The notes below the pieces were generated by a model. That model was given only the letters and a program-made list of their open reading frames with translations. It searched no databases and was not told where the DNA came from. A stretch of DNA of 6,346 nt from an uncultured Selenomonadales bacterium (lineage in GTDB: Bacteria; Bacillota; Negativicutes; Selenomonadales; Selenomonadaceae), in contig CAMVIO010000124.1 in assembly GCA_947167555.1 (NCBI GenBank), positions 1 through 6,346 on the forward strand, read 5' to 3'. This document shows, in pieces, positions 1-5,381 of this stretch (the first letter of the stretch is position 1; each line of letters begins with the position of its first letter). The position numbers and the translations under genes were made by a program.

Positions 1-425
1 TCCGCCTTCGCCTTTTCCATCACTTCATGAAAATACGCAAGCCCCTCGGCGGTCATAAGCTCATCTTCCATATCCTCTTTTTGCCAAGACGATATGGCGT
101 AATTCTTGTCCCACGAGAGCGCGTGCGGGTTGCACGCTTCCACGCAGAGATTGCAGTACAAACACCGCCCGACCAGATGGACGTAGCTCTGCATGTGCCG
201 CTTCTTTTTCGCGTCCGGCACGATCTTCAACTTGATCGCCTGATTCGGACAGGCCAATGAGCACAGGGAACAGGCGATACATTTTTTATAGTCGAGCACG
301 AGATGGCCGCCGCGAAAGCGCTCCGTCATCGGCATTTTTTCCTCCGGATAACAGAACGTTTCCTTCTTTCCCCAGAAATGCTTCCAGGTGACGCCCATGC
401 CCGTGAGCAAACCTTCTCCAAACAC
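1..425 (-). CDS. nuoI: NADH-quinone oxidoreductase subunit I (NuoI), 3' part cut by window edge
   Basis: NuoI is the ferredoxin-like subunit of complex I; its two [4Fe-4S] clusters (N6a, N6b) pass electrons toward NuoB at the membrane interface. The 141 codons visible here include both binding motifs: C-IAC-SLC-SLAC-P (Cys49, 52, 55, 59) and C-LYC-NLC-VEAC-N (Cys88, 91, 94, 98). The N-terminus (MFGEGLLTGMGVTWKHF, then a YPEEK segment) has the usual amphipathic helix of the family. I chose the GTG at 425 because a GGGGGGA Shine-Dalgarno lies 6 bases upstream and the residues it adds fit the family; the internal ATG at 398 is the alternative. It starts 13 bases after the nuoH stop and continues past the left edge, so its C-terminus is not seen. 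In the second motif Asn follows the last cysteine where Pro is more usual. Identity is very secure. Confidence 0.96.
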   Translation of the reverse strand, partial: MFGEGLLTGMGVTWKHFWGKKETFCYPEEKMPMTERFRGGHLVLDYKKCIACSLCSLACPNQAIKLKIVPDAKKKRHMQSYVHLVGRCLYCNLCVEACNPHALSWDKNYAISSWQKEDMEDELMTAEGLAYFHEVMEKAKA

Positions 426-431
426 TCAGCG

Positions 432-438
432 TCCCCCC
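432..438 (-). promoter_or_regulatory. Ribosome binding site fixing the GTG start of nuoI
   Basis: GGGGGGA on the minus strand, 6 bases before GTG at 425, in the short gap right after the nuoH stop codon. It supports the GTG over the downstream ATG at 398, which has no comparable site. Confidence 0.65.
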
Positions 439-1500
439 TTACATCCACTGCCGGGCGTAAATGCCCACGCCGGTAAACAATACATTGGCCAGTGCCAGCG
501 GCAGCAGGACCTTCCAGCTAAAAGCGAGCATCTGGTCAATACGCGTACGCGGGAACGTCCAGCGGAACCACATGAACACGAAAACCATCGCCAGCACTTT
601 CACCCCGAACCATACCACCCCCGGCAAAAACGGCCCGTTCCAGCCGCCGAGGAAAAACACCGTCGTCAGAATCGAGACGGACAGGAGATTTGCGTACTCG
701 GCAAGGAAGAACAGCGCCCAGCGCATACCGCTGTACTCAGCGAATGGGCCGGCGACAATCTCCGCCTCGCCTTCCACAAGGTCGAACGGAACACGGTTCG
801 TCTCCGCCGTCGCGGAAATCACGAATACCACGAAGGCGATCGGCTGCATCAGGATGAACCAAAACTGTTCGCCCTGTGCCTCGACGATATCACACATCCG
901 CATGGAACCGGACAACATCACGACGCCGAGCAGCGAAAAGACCATCGGCGCCTCATAGGAAAGCATCTGCGCCACAGTCCGCATTCCGCCGATGAACGCG
1001 TACTTGCTGTTTGACGCGTAGCCGCTAATCAGGAACGGCAGCACCGACTGTGAGGAAATAGCCAACATCAGGAATATCCCCACATTCACGTCGGCCAAAG
1101 CCACGCCTTTATCGAACGGGAAAAAAGCATAGATGAGCGCCGTTGGCACAAAAAGCAGCATCGGACCAAGCGCCCATACGACTCGGTCGCACCCCTCCGG
1201 AATGATGTCTTCCTTGCTCATCAGCTTCAGCATATCCGCGATGGGCTGCAACAGACCGAAGCGTCCGCCGACGCGATTCGGCCCGATCCGCACCTGCATG
1301 AACGCGCAAACTTTGCGCTCTCCATAGGTGAAAACGATAGCCGCCACGGAGATGATGCCGAGAATCGCGCCGATACCGACGCATTTCATCAAAACATCCG
1401 CAATCAGCTCGCTGCCGAAAATCCACAGGAAAACCCAGCGCAATGTTTCCGCCGCCGTTTTTACGACACCCTGCGCCATGATCGTCTCCCAAAGCTCCAT
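439..1500 (-). CDS. nuoH: NADH-quinone oxidoreductase subunit H (NuoH)
   Basis: NuoH is the integral membrane subunit that joins the peripheral arm to the proton-pumping arm of complex I and forms much of the quinone chamber. The 353-residue product is the usual length and has about eight hydrophobic segments. Family signatures are clear: VRIGPNRVGG at residues 70-79, AETNRVPFDLVEGEAE at 232-247 with its acidic cluster, EYSG at 255-258, and PRTRIDQ at 317-323 near the end. The ATG at 1500 shares one base with the nuoD stop (TGATG), and GGAGGT lies 9 bases upstream inside the end of nuoD, so translation is probably coupled. A second ATG at codon 8 is possible but has weaker support. nuoH follows nuoD directly, without nuoE, F or G between them. 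Confidence 0.97.
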   Translation of the reverse strand: MELWETIMAQGVVKTAAETLRWVFLWIFGSELIADVLMKCVGIGAILGIISVAAIVFTYGERKVCAFMQVRIGPNRVGGRFGLLQPIADMLKLMSKEDIIPEGCDRVVWALGPMLLFVPTALIYAFFPFDKGVALADVNVGIFLMLAISSQSVLPFLISGYASNSKYAFIGGMRTVAQMLSYEAPMVFSLLGVVMLSGSMRMCDIVEAQGEQFWFILMQPIAFVVFVISATAETNRVPFDLVEGEAEIVAGPFAEYSGMRWALFFLAEYANLLSVSILTTVFFLGGWNGPFLPGVVWFGVKVLAMVFVFMWFRWTFPRTRIDQMLAFSWKVLLPLALANVLFTGVGIYARQWM

Positions 1501-2597
1501 CAGCAGTCCACCTCCCCCATCAGCGGATCAATAGCGGAAAACGCGGCGACAGAATCGCCAATCAGCATTCCCCGGCACATATCGTCAAGGCCCTGCAAAT
1601 TGATGAACGACGGGCGGCGAATGTGCACGCGATACGGCTTCGTCGAGCCGTCGCTGACGATATAGAATCCCAGCTCGCCCCTCGTTCCTTCCGTTCGGCT
1701 GAACACCTCGCCCTTCGGCGGCCGCAGCACCTTCGGGAACTTCGCCATGATATCGCCCTCCGGCAAACCGTCGAGCGCCTGGCGAATAATTTTCGCACTC
1801 TCATAAATCTCCTGATAGCGAACCCGGTACCTATCCCAGTTGTCTCCGTTTTCGCCGACGGGAACGTCAAACTCGAACTTCGGATAGACGCCGTACCCGT
1901 CCACCTTTCGGATATCGAAGGGAATACCCACCGCGCGGATATTCGGCCCGGTCATATTATGGCTGAGCGCCTGTTCCTTCGTCATCCGCGAAGTACCGAT
2001 CAGACGGTGCTGGAGGATCTCGTTCCCCGTCAGGATATCCTCATATTCCTGCATGAACTGCGGCAACACTTTCAGGAACTCTTCGCATTTCTCCTTGAAC
2101 CCGGCCGGCAAATCGGCGCTGACGCCGCCGACGCGGATATAGTGGAACGTCATGCGCGCGCCGCAAACGAGATCGAACAGATCGAGAATCTTCTCCCTGT
2201 CGCGGAACGCGTAAATCATGCCCGTGACCGCGCCCAAATCATTGGCCAGAGAGCCGATGAAGACAAGATGGCTCGCGATACGGTTAAGCTCCGCGACGAT
2301 CACGCGGATATATTCGGCGCGCTCCGGCACCTCGATCTGCGCCAGTTCCTCCACCGCGCGGCAATAACCGAGATTGTTGTTCATCGAGGAAACATAATCA
2401 AGCCGATCCGTATAAGGGACGCCCTGGATATATGTACGCGATTCCAGCAGCTTCTCGATGCCGCGATGCAGATAGCCCATGCACGGCGTCGCCTTCAAGA
2501 TATTCTCGCCGTCCAGGTCGAGCCGCACCTGCAGCACGCCGTGGGTCGAAGGATGCTGCGGTCCCATGCTGAGCGTATAAGTTTCCGTTTTCGGCAT
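1500..2597 (-). CDS. nuoD: NADH-quinone oxidoreductase subunit D (NuoD, 49 kDa type)
   Basis: NuoD is the hydrogenase-derived large subunit of the connecting module; with NuoB and NuoH it forms the quinone reduction site. The 365-residue product carries GPQHPSTHG (residues 12-20) and RLDYVSSM (65-72). By homology His19 and Tyr68 correspond to the two residues that contact the quinone headgroup. It is a separate protein, not the NuoCD fusion found in E. coli. The reading frame is open 11 codons further upstream, to an ATG inside nuoC, but the ATG at 2597 is preferred: AAGGAGG lies 9 bases before it, it follows the nuoC stop by one base, and MPKTETYT-LSMGPQHP is a normal start for the family. 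The last residue is Cys (GEVDC) where homologues commonly end in GEVDR. Function is secure. Confidence 0.97.
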   Translation of the reverse strand: MPKTETYTLSMGPQHPSTHGVLQVRLDLDGENILKATPCMGYLHRGIEKLLESRTYIQGVPYTDRLDYVSSMNNNLGYCRAVEELAQIEVPERAEYIRVIVAELNRIASHLVFIGSLANDLGAVTGMIYAFRDREKILDLFDLVCGARMTFHYIRVGGVSADLPAGFKEKCEEFLKVLPQFMQEYEDILTGNEILQHRLIGTSRMTKEQALSHNMTGPNIRAVGIPFDIRKVDGYGVYPKFEFDVPVGENGDNWDRYRVRYQEIYESAKIIRQALDGLPEGDIMAKFPKVLRPPKGEVFSRTEGTRGELGFYIVSDGSTKPYRVHIRRPSFINLQGLDDMCRGMLIGDSVAAFSAIDPLMGEVDC

Positions 2598-2598
2598 A

Positions 2599-3084
2599 CT
2601 ACCGCCCCTCCTTCCGTATCCGCGGCACATGCGGCGGCATGATCTGTTTATAGTCCTTGCGGAGCGGATGACCTTCGAAATCGTCGGCCATCAAAATCCG
2701 CCGGAGGTCAGGATGACCGGTAAAACCAATCCCCATCAAATCAAAGACCTCTCGCTCCTCGAATTCGACGCCGGGAAAAACGCTAGTCACAGACGGCACT
2801 GTCGGCTGTTCATGGTCGAGCTTCACCTTGACCGTGATCCACGTGCCCGTGTTCCAGTTGAAAAGATGGTAAACCATCTCGAAATACGTCTTGTAATCCA
2901 CCGACGTCAGATTTTCCAGACGGGCAAAAGCAAACCGCTCATCGTCCCGCAAAAACGAGAGCACCGCGACAATATCCGCCGCAGGCACATAAACCGCAGG
3001 CTGCGCCGCCTCGGCATCGTATTCCGCCGCTTGGAATTTTTGCTTCAAGATCGCCAAGAGCGACGCGTCGATATAAGCCTTCAT
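2599..3084 (-). CDS. nuoC: NADH-quinone oxidoreductase subunit C (NuoC, 30 kDa type)
   Basis: NuoC is a structural subunit of the peripheral arm that packs against NuoD, NuoB and NuoI and carries no cofactor of its own. The 161-residue product fits a stand-alone NuoC. The 30-kDa signature stands at residues 110-131 (EREVFDLMGIGFTGHP followed by DLRRIL), then DDFEGHPLRKDY at 134-145. The N-terminal half, roughly residues 1-95, is more variable, as usual for the family. Its ATG overlaps the nuoB stop by four bases (ATGA), and GAGGTT lies 9 bases upstream, which points to coupled translation. It ends one base before the nuoD start. No irregularities are seen. Confidence 0.96.
   Translation of the reverse strand: MKAYIDASLLAILKQKFQAAEYDAEAAQPAVYVPAADIVAVLSFLRDDERFAFARLENLTSVDYKTYFEMVYHLFNWNTGTWITVKVKLDHEQPTVPSVTSVFPGVEFEEREVFDLMGIGFTGHPDLRRILMADDFEGHPLRKDYKQIMPPHVPRIRKEGR
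2605..2613 (-). promoter_or_regulatory. Ribosome binding site fixing the nuoD start
   Basis: AAGGAGGGG on the minus strand within the last codons of nuoC, 9 bases before ATG at 2597. It decides against the longer open frame that begins inside nuoC at 2630. Confidence 0.75.
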
Positions 3085-3599
3085 GCCTCCATCAACCTCG
3101 CCTTCCGTTCCTCTTCCACGCGCTCCGGATGCATGATCTTCTCGCGGAGCTTCAGCATGCCGTCAATCAGCGCCTCCGGCCTCGGCGGGCAGCCGGGAAT
3201 ATAGACGTCCACCGGCAATACCTCATGAATGCCCGGCACCACCGAATAGGAATCGGCAAACGGGCCGCCGCCGATTGCGCAGCTTCCCATCGCGATTACA
3301 TACTTCGGCTCCGGCATTTCCTCGTAAAGGCGAATCAACGGCGGCGTCATTTTCCAGGTCAATGTTCCCGCCACAATCAAAAGATCAGCCTGCCGCGGGC
3401 ACGGACGGAACACCTCATAGCCGAATCGCGAAAGGTCGAACCTCGCCGCCGCGCAGCTCATCATCTCGATTGCGCAGCAGGCAAGCCCCGAAGACAACGG
3501 CCAAATCGAATTGGCATGGGCCCATTTGAAAAGCTGGTCCACCTTCACGACCACGACGTTATTTTTCAGTATCGGAGGTACAATATCGATTACTTCCAC
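3081..3599 (-). CDS. nuoB: NADH-quinone oxidoreductase subunit B (NuoB)
   Basis: NuoB carries cluster N2, the last [4Fe-4S] centre before quinone, and is related to the small subunit of NiFe hydrogenases. With the chosen start the protein has 172 residues. All N2 ligands are present: the adjacent Cys41-Cys42 (GLACCAIEMM), Cys107 (MGSCAIGGGPF) and Cys137 (YIPGCPPRPE). The frame stays open upstream to an ATG at 3710, but those 37 extra codons would overlap nuoA and look unlike NuoB. The GTG at 3599 gives MEVIDIVPPILKNN, has AAAGGGG 7 bases upstream, and overlaps the end of nuoA by only 10 bases. The N-terminal start is the one uncertain point; identity is secure. Confidence 0.95.
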   Translation of the reverse strand: MEVIDIVPPILKNNVVVVKVDQLFKWAHANSIWPLSSGLACCAIEMMSCAAARFDLSRFGYEVFRPCPRQADLLIVAGTLTWKMTPPLIRLYEEMPEPKYVIAMGSCAIGGGPFADSYSVVPGIHEVLPVDVYIPGCPPRPEALIDGMLKLREKIMHPERVEEERKARLMEA

Positions 3600-3943
3600 G
3601 ACAATGCCCCTTTCTTCCAAGCGTAACCCAGCCCGATGGCCAATATCCCGATAAAGATGAACATCTCGATCAGCGCGAACAGTCCGAGATGACCGAACCG
3701 CACCGCCCACGGATACAAGAACACCGTCTCGATGTCGAACACAATGAACACTAAAGCGTACAGAAAATACCCGACGCGGTACTGCACATACGTCTTGCCT
3801 TCAGTATCAACGCCGCACTCATAAGGAATCCTTTTCTGTTTCGTCGGTTGCCTCGGCTGCAAAAGAAACGCCGGGATCAACGCCGACACCGGAAAAATCA
3901 GCGCCACCAAGAAGAAAAGTCCAAGCCCGCCATACTCGCCCAT
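3590..3943 (-). CDS. nuoA: NADH-quinone oxidoreductase subunit A (NuoA)
   Basis: NuoA is the small membrane subunit at the junction of the two arms of complex I, near the quinone entry site. The 117-residue product has three hydrophobic segments (about residues 7-28, 57-80 and 85-108). The matrix-side loop between the first two carries YECGVD (41-46) with the conserved Cys43, and FDIETVFLYPWA at 69-80 holds the conserved acidic residues of the second segment. The ATG at 3943 has AGAGGAG 8 bases upstream. As the first gene of the operon, it lies about 140 nt downstream of the predicted transcription start and 37 nt after the terminator-like hairpin in the leader, so expression of the whole operon would pass through that structure. 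Confidence 0.96.
   Translation of the reverse strand: MGEYGGLGLFFLVALIFPVSALIPAFLLQPRQPTKQKRIPYECGVDTEGKTYVQYRVGYFLYALVFIVFDIETVFLYPWAVRFGHLGLFALIEMFIFIGILAIGLGYAWKKGALSWK
3607..3613 (-). promoter_or_regulatory. Ribosome binding site supporting the GTG start of nuoB
   Basis: AAAGGGG on the minus strand inside the nuoA coding region, 7 bases before GTG at 3599. It supports a start overlapping the nuoA end rather than the longer open frame from 3710. Confidence 0.6.
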
Positions 3944-3977
3944 TCAGTCCACTCCTCTGTATACAATACACACAATA

Positions 3978-4055
3978 TTAACAAAAACGGCGGCTACCTG
4001 TGTACGTGACACACGATAACCGCCGCACTTTCGGCGCAAAAGCTCCATTGCTCAT
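3978..4055 (-). CDS. Possible leader peptide upstream of nuoA (25 codons)
   Basis: A 25-codon frame starts at ATG 4055 and ends at TAA 3978, with GAGGAG 10 bases upstream (4071-4066). It begins MSNGAFAPKVRR and ends GSRRFC, and covers both arms of the terminator, so a translating ribosome would disrupt the hairpin. The same Shine-Dalgarno also serves a TTG at 4059 (6-base spacing) opening a 21-codon frame that ends at 3994. Neither peptide is recognised, and neither has a run of one amino acid as in biosynthetic leaders. Either could be chance, since the coding sequence is short. It is listed because the ribosome binding site is good, the predicted transcript begins just upstream (near 4083), and the overlap with the terminator fits an attenuation leader. 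Confidence 0.35.
   Translation of the reverse strand: MSNGAFAPKVRRLSCVTYTGSRRFC
3980..4025 (-). terminator. Intrinsic terminator in the nuo leader (candidate attenuator)
   Basis: On the minus strand, CGGCGG (4025-4020) pairs with CCGCCG (3993-3988). The stem then continues through UUAUC/GGUAG with two G-U wobbles, one bulged G (4014), and UGUGU/ACACA, closing on a 5-nt loop. That makes 16 base pairs, followed at once by TTTTTGTTAA. Read on the plus strand, the wobble pairs become A-C mismatches and no T run follows, so it is directional toward nuoA. No gene ends here on the minus strand, so it is more likely part of the nuo leader than the end of another transcript. Confidence 0.75.
4021..4036 (-). 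promoter_or_regulatory. Possible antiterminator hairpin competing with the leader terminator
   Basis: On the minus strand, CGCCG (4036-4032) can pair with CGGCG (4025-4021) across a 6-nt loop, AAAGUG. The second arm is the same sequence that forms the 5' arm of the terminator, so the two structures exclude each other. The stem is only 5 bp, far weaker than the terminator, and would need ribosome position or a protein to favour it. The pairing is visible; the function is inferred. Confidence 0.4.
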
Positions 4056-4089
4056 GCAAAATTAACTCCTCACAAAGTTTATGAGAAAT

Positions 4090-4118
4090 AGTATACATCT
4101 TTATCTGACAGAATGCAA
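4090..4118 (-). promoter_or_regulatory. Predicted sigma-70-type promoter of the nuo operon
   Basis: Minus strand: -35 TTGCAT (4118-4113), a 17-base spacer, and -10 TATACT (4095-4090). The -10 box matches consensus at five of six positions and the -35 at three of six (the leading TTG). AT-rich sequence lies upstream. Transcription would start near 4083, giving a leader of about 140 nt before nuoA. Confidence 0.6.
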
Positions 4119-4138
4119 GCAAAACAAGCAATTTCCCC

Positions 4139-4190
4139 TTTTTCCAAAATATATAGAAATTTTTAATCCGACTTTCATATTTTTCCAAAA
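4139..4190. repeat. Pair of TTTTTCCAAAA direct repeats within an imperfect inverted repeat
   Basis: TTTTTCCAAAA occurs at 4139-4149 and again at 4180-4190, with starts 41 bases apart, about four helical turns. The flanks turn the pair into an inverted repeat as well: CCCTTTT-TCC-AAAATAT on the left and ATATTTT-TCC-AAAAGGG on the right, mismatched only in the central three bases. It lies between the nuo promoter and the start of the divergent gene, so it could be an operator or a bent AT-rich element serving either side. Low-complexity AT composition makes coincidence possible. Confidence 0.45.
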
Positions 4191-4221
4191 GGGTTTTAAG
4201 CGTCGATATAGAAAATATAAA
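4183..4221 (+). promoter_or_regulatory. Weak candidate promoter for the FlgT-like/LPP20 gene pair
   Basis: Two possible -10 boxes are visible: TATAGA (4207-4212), with TTCCAA 18 bases upstream, and TATAAA (4216-4221), with TTTTAA 16 bases upstream. Neither -35 is good. Either would give a leader of about 20-30 nt before ATG 4247, which has its own GGGAGGG site at 4234-4240. Confidence 0.3.
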
Positions 4222-4246
4222 AGGAACTATTACGGGAGGGATCGAT

Positions 4247-5332
4247 ATGAAAAGAATCGGGGTATGGCTGGCGGCACTCGCCATATGCCTCGCGTGGACA
4301 GCGGCAGCGTTAGCTTCTCCCGTGACCGTCACAGGACAGGGCGCAACTGAACGCGACGCGCTCCATGCGGCGATGCGAGAGGCTATCGAGCAAAAGGTCG
4401 GCGTGCTCGTCGACAGCCGGACCTACGTAGAAATTTACCGTGCAGCCACCGCCGAGATCTACACCCACTCCGAAGGCTATATCGCGGGCTACGAGGTGCT
4501 TAGCTCCGAATACAAGGCCGGATACTATGAAGTTACGATCAAAGCCGACGTCCGCGAGGAACTTTTGAACACCGACCTGATGTCGCACCTGCAAAAAAAA
4601 GCTTTGATCCGCGCCAATATGCAGGACCCGCGCATCGGCGTCATCATCGTGGATCAAGACGGCGACGAATTCCCGTCCGTGGAAAACTCCATCATCACCG
4701 GACTGCAAAAGAACGGCTTTTCCCGCATCGTCGATCTGTCACAGATCGAGGCGTCGGTCAAGAACCGCATCACGAACGCCGTTTTTGACGGAGAATATGA
4801 CTTGGAAACTCTCGGTTCCCATTTCAACGTCGACTATCTCGTCACCGGATACCTTGACATGAATAACGACGGTATTTCCGCGACACAGAATTTCCCCTTC
4901 TCCGGCTCCCCGGGCAACGTCGCTGTGACTCTCTCCGTGCGGATGCTGAACGCCAACACCGGCGAAATCCTTTACGCCGGATCGGCTAACGGCAAGTCCT
5001 TCAATCCAGGTGCGAAGGGCATGCAGGACGCGCTGAAAAGAGCGACGAGGCCCATTGTCAAAGAACTTTCAAAAGCGGCGCTCCAAAAAGCCGCGAATCC
5101 CGAGCAGCATGTGACCATCCTCGTCGCCGGAAACAGGCTCGGCTCCATGAGCGACGCCTATGCGTTCATCAGCGCCATTCCCGGCGTGTCCGGCGTCTAC
5201 ACAAGAACGAAACAGGCGGGCGTCATGCAGATCGACGTCGATTACAACGGCACAGCTTACGATCTCGCGCAAGCGCTGGAACGCGAAGGAATCACGATCA
5301 AAGAAATGACGTCTGAATATATCCGCATATAA
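4247..5332 (+). CDS. Exported FlgT-like protein (FlgT N-terminal and middle-type domains)
   Basis: The 361-residue product begins with a Sec signal peptide: MKRIG, a hydrophobic core to about residue 20, and likely cleavage after ALA at residue 23. Cys14 lies inside the hydrophobic core and is not a lipobox. Residues 26-105 match the FlgT N-terminal domain pattern (VTVTGQGATERDALHAAMRE, VDSRTYVE, SEGYIAGYEVL, YYEVTIKADV). Residues about 129-280 resemble the FlgT middle or CsgG-like fold, with RIGVIIVD, a DYLVTGYLD strand and RMLNANTGEILYAG. Residues about 287-361 form a third alpha/beta domain I cannot name (AYAFISAIPGVSGVY). In Vibrio, FlgT is a periplasmic flagellar ring protein; here no flagellar gene is in view, so an envelope role is inferred only. 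The start has GGGAGGG 6 bases upstream. It is followed 49 bases later by an LPP20-family gene, probably in one operon. The family call is good; the function is open. Confidence 0.8.
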   Translation: MKRIGVWLAALAICLAWTAAALASPVTVTGQGATERDALHAAMREAIEQKVGVLVDSRTYVEIYRAATAEIYTHSEGYIAGYEVLSSEYKAGYYEVTIKADVREELLNTDLMSHLQKKALIRANMQDPRIGVIIVDQDGDEFPSVENSIITGLQKNGFSRIVDLSQIEASVKNRITNAVFDGEYDLETLGSHFNVDYLVTGYLDMNNDGISATQNFPFSGSPGNVAVTLSVRMLNANTGEILYAGSANGKSFNPGAKGMQDALKRATRPIVKELSKAALQKAANPEQHVTILVAGNRLGSMSDAYAFISAIPGVSGVYTRTKQAGVMQIDVDYNGTAYDLAQALEREGITIKEMTSEYIRI

Positions 5333-5381
5333 TGTCTAAAACGCCTTTGGCGCACAAGCATACTTTAAGGAGGAGAACAAT

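Noticed and set aside
388..1014. Plus-strand open frame opposite nuoH
   Set aside because: It shadows the nuoH coding strand; its His/Arg/Gln-rich composition is that of reverse-read membrane protein codons.
1623..2642. 339-codon plus-strand open frame opposite nuoD
   Set aside because: It is antisense to an unambiguous nuoD/nuoC region, and its Arg/His/Ala-rich composition is typical of the opposite strand of a GC-rich gene.
3971..3985. Possible Rex (redox) operator before nuoA, TTGTTAATATTGTG on the minus strand
   Set aside because: Only one half (TTGTTAA) fits the Rex-type palindrome; the second half is absent, and the T run is explained by the terminator.
3994..4332. 112-codon minus-strand open frame across the divergent spacer
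   Set aside because: Its upstream part runs through the start of the FlgT-like gene and AT-rich DNA, has no ribosome binding site at its ATG and resembles nothing known. Only its last 21 codons, with their own start signal, are considered, as a possible leader frame.
5342..5352. CGCC-TTT-GGCG hairpin between the two plus-strand genes
   Set aside because: The stem is only 4 bp with a 3-nt loop and no T run, so it is not a terminator; the strong Shine-Dalgarno after it fits one continuous transcript.
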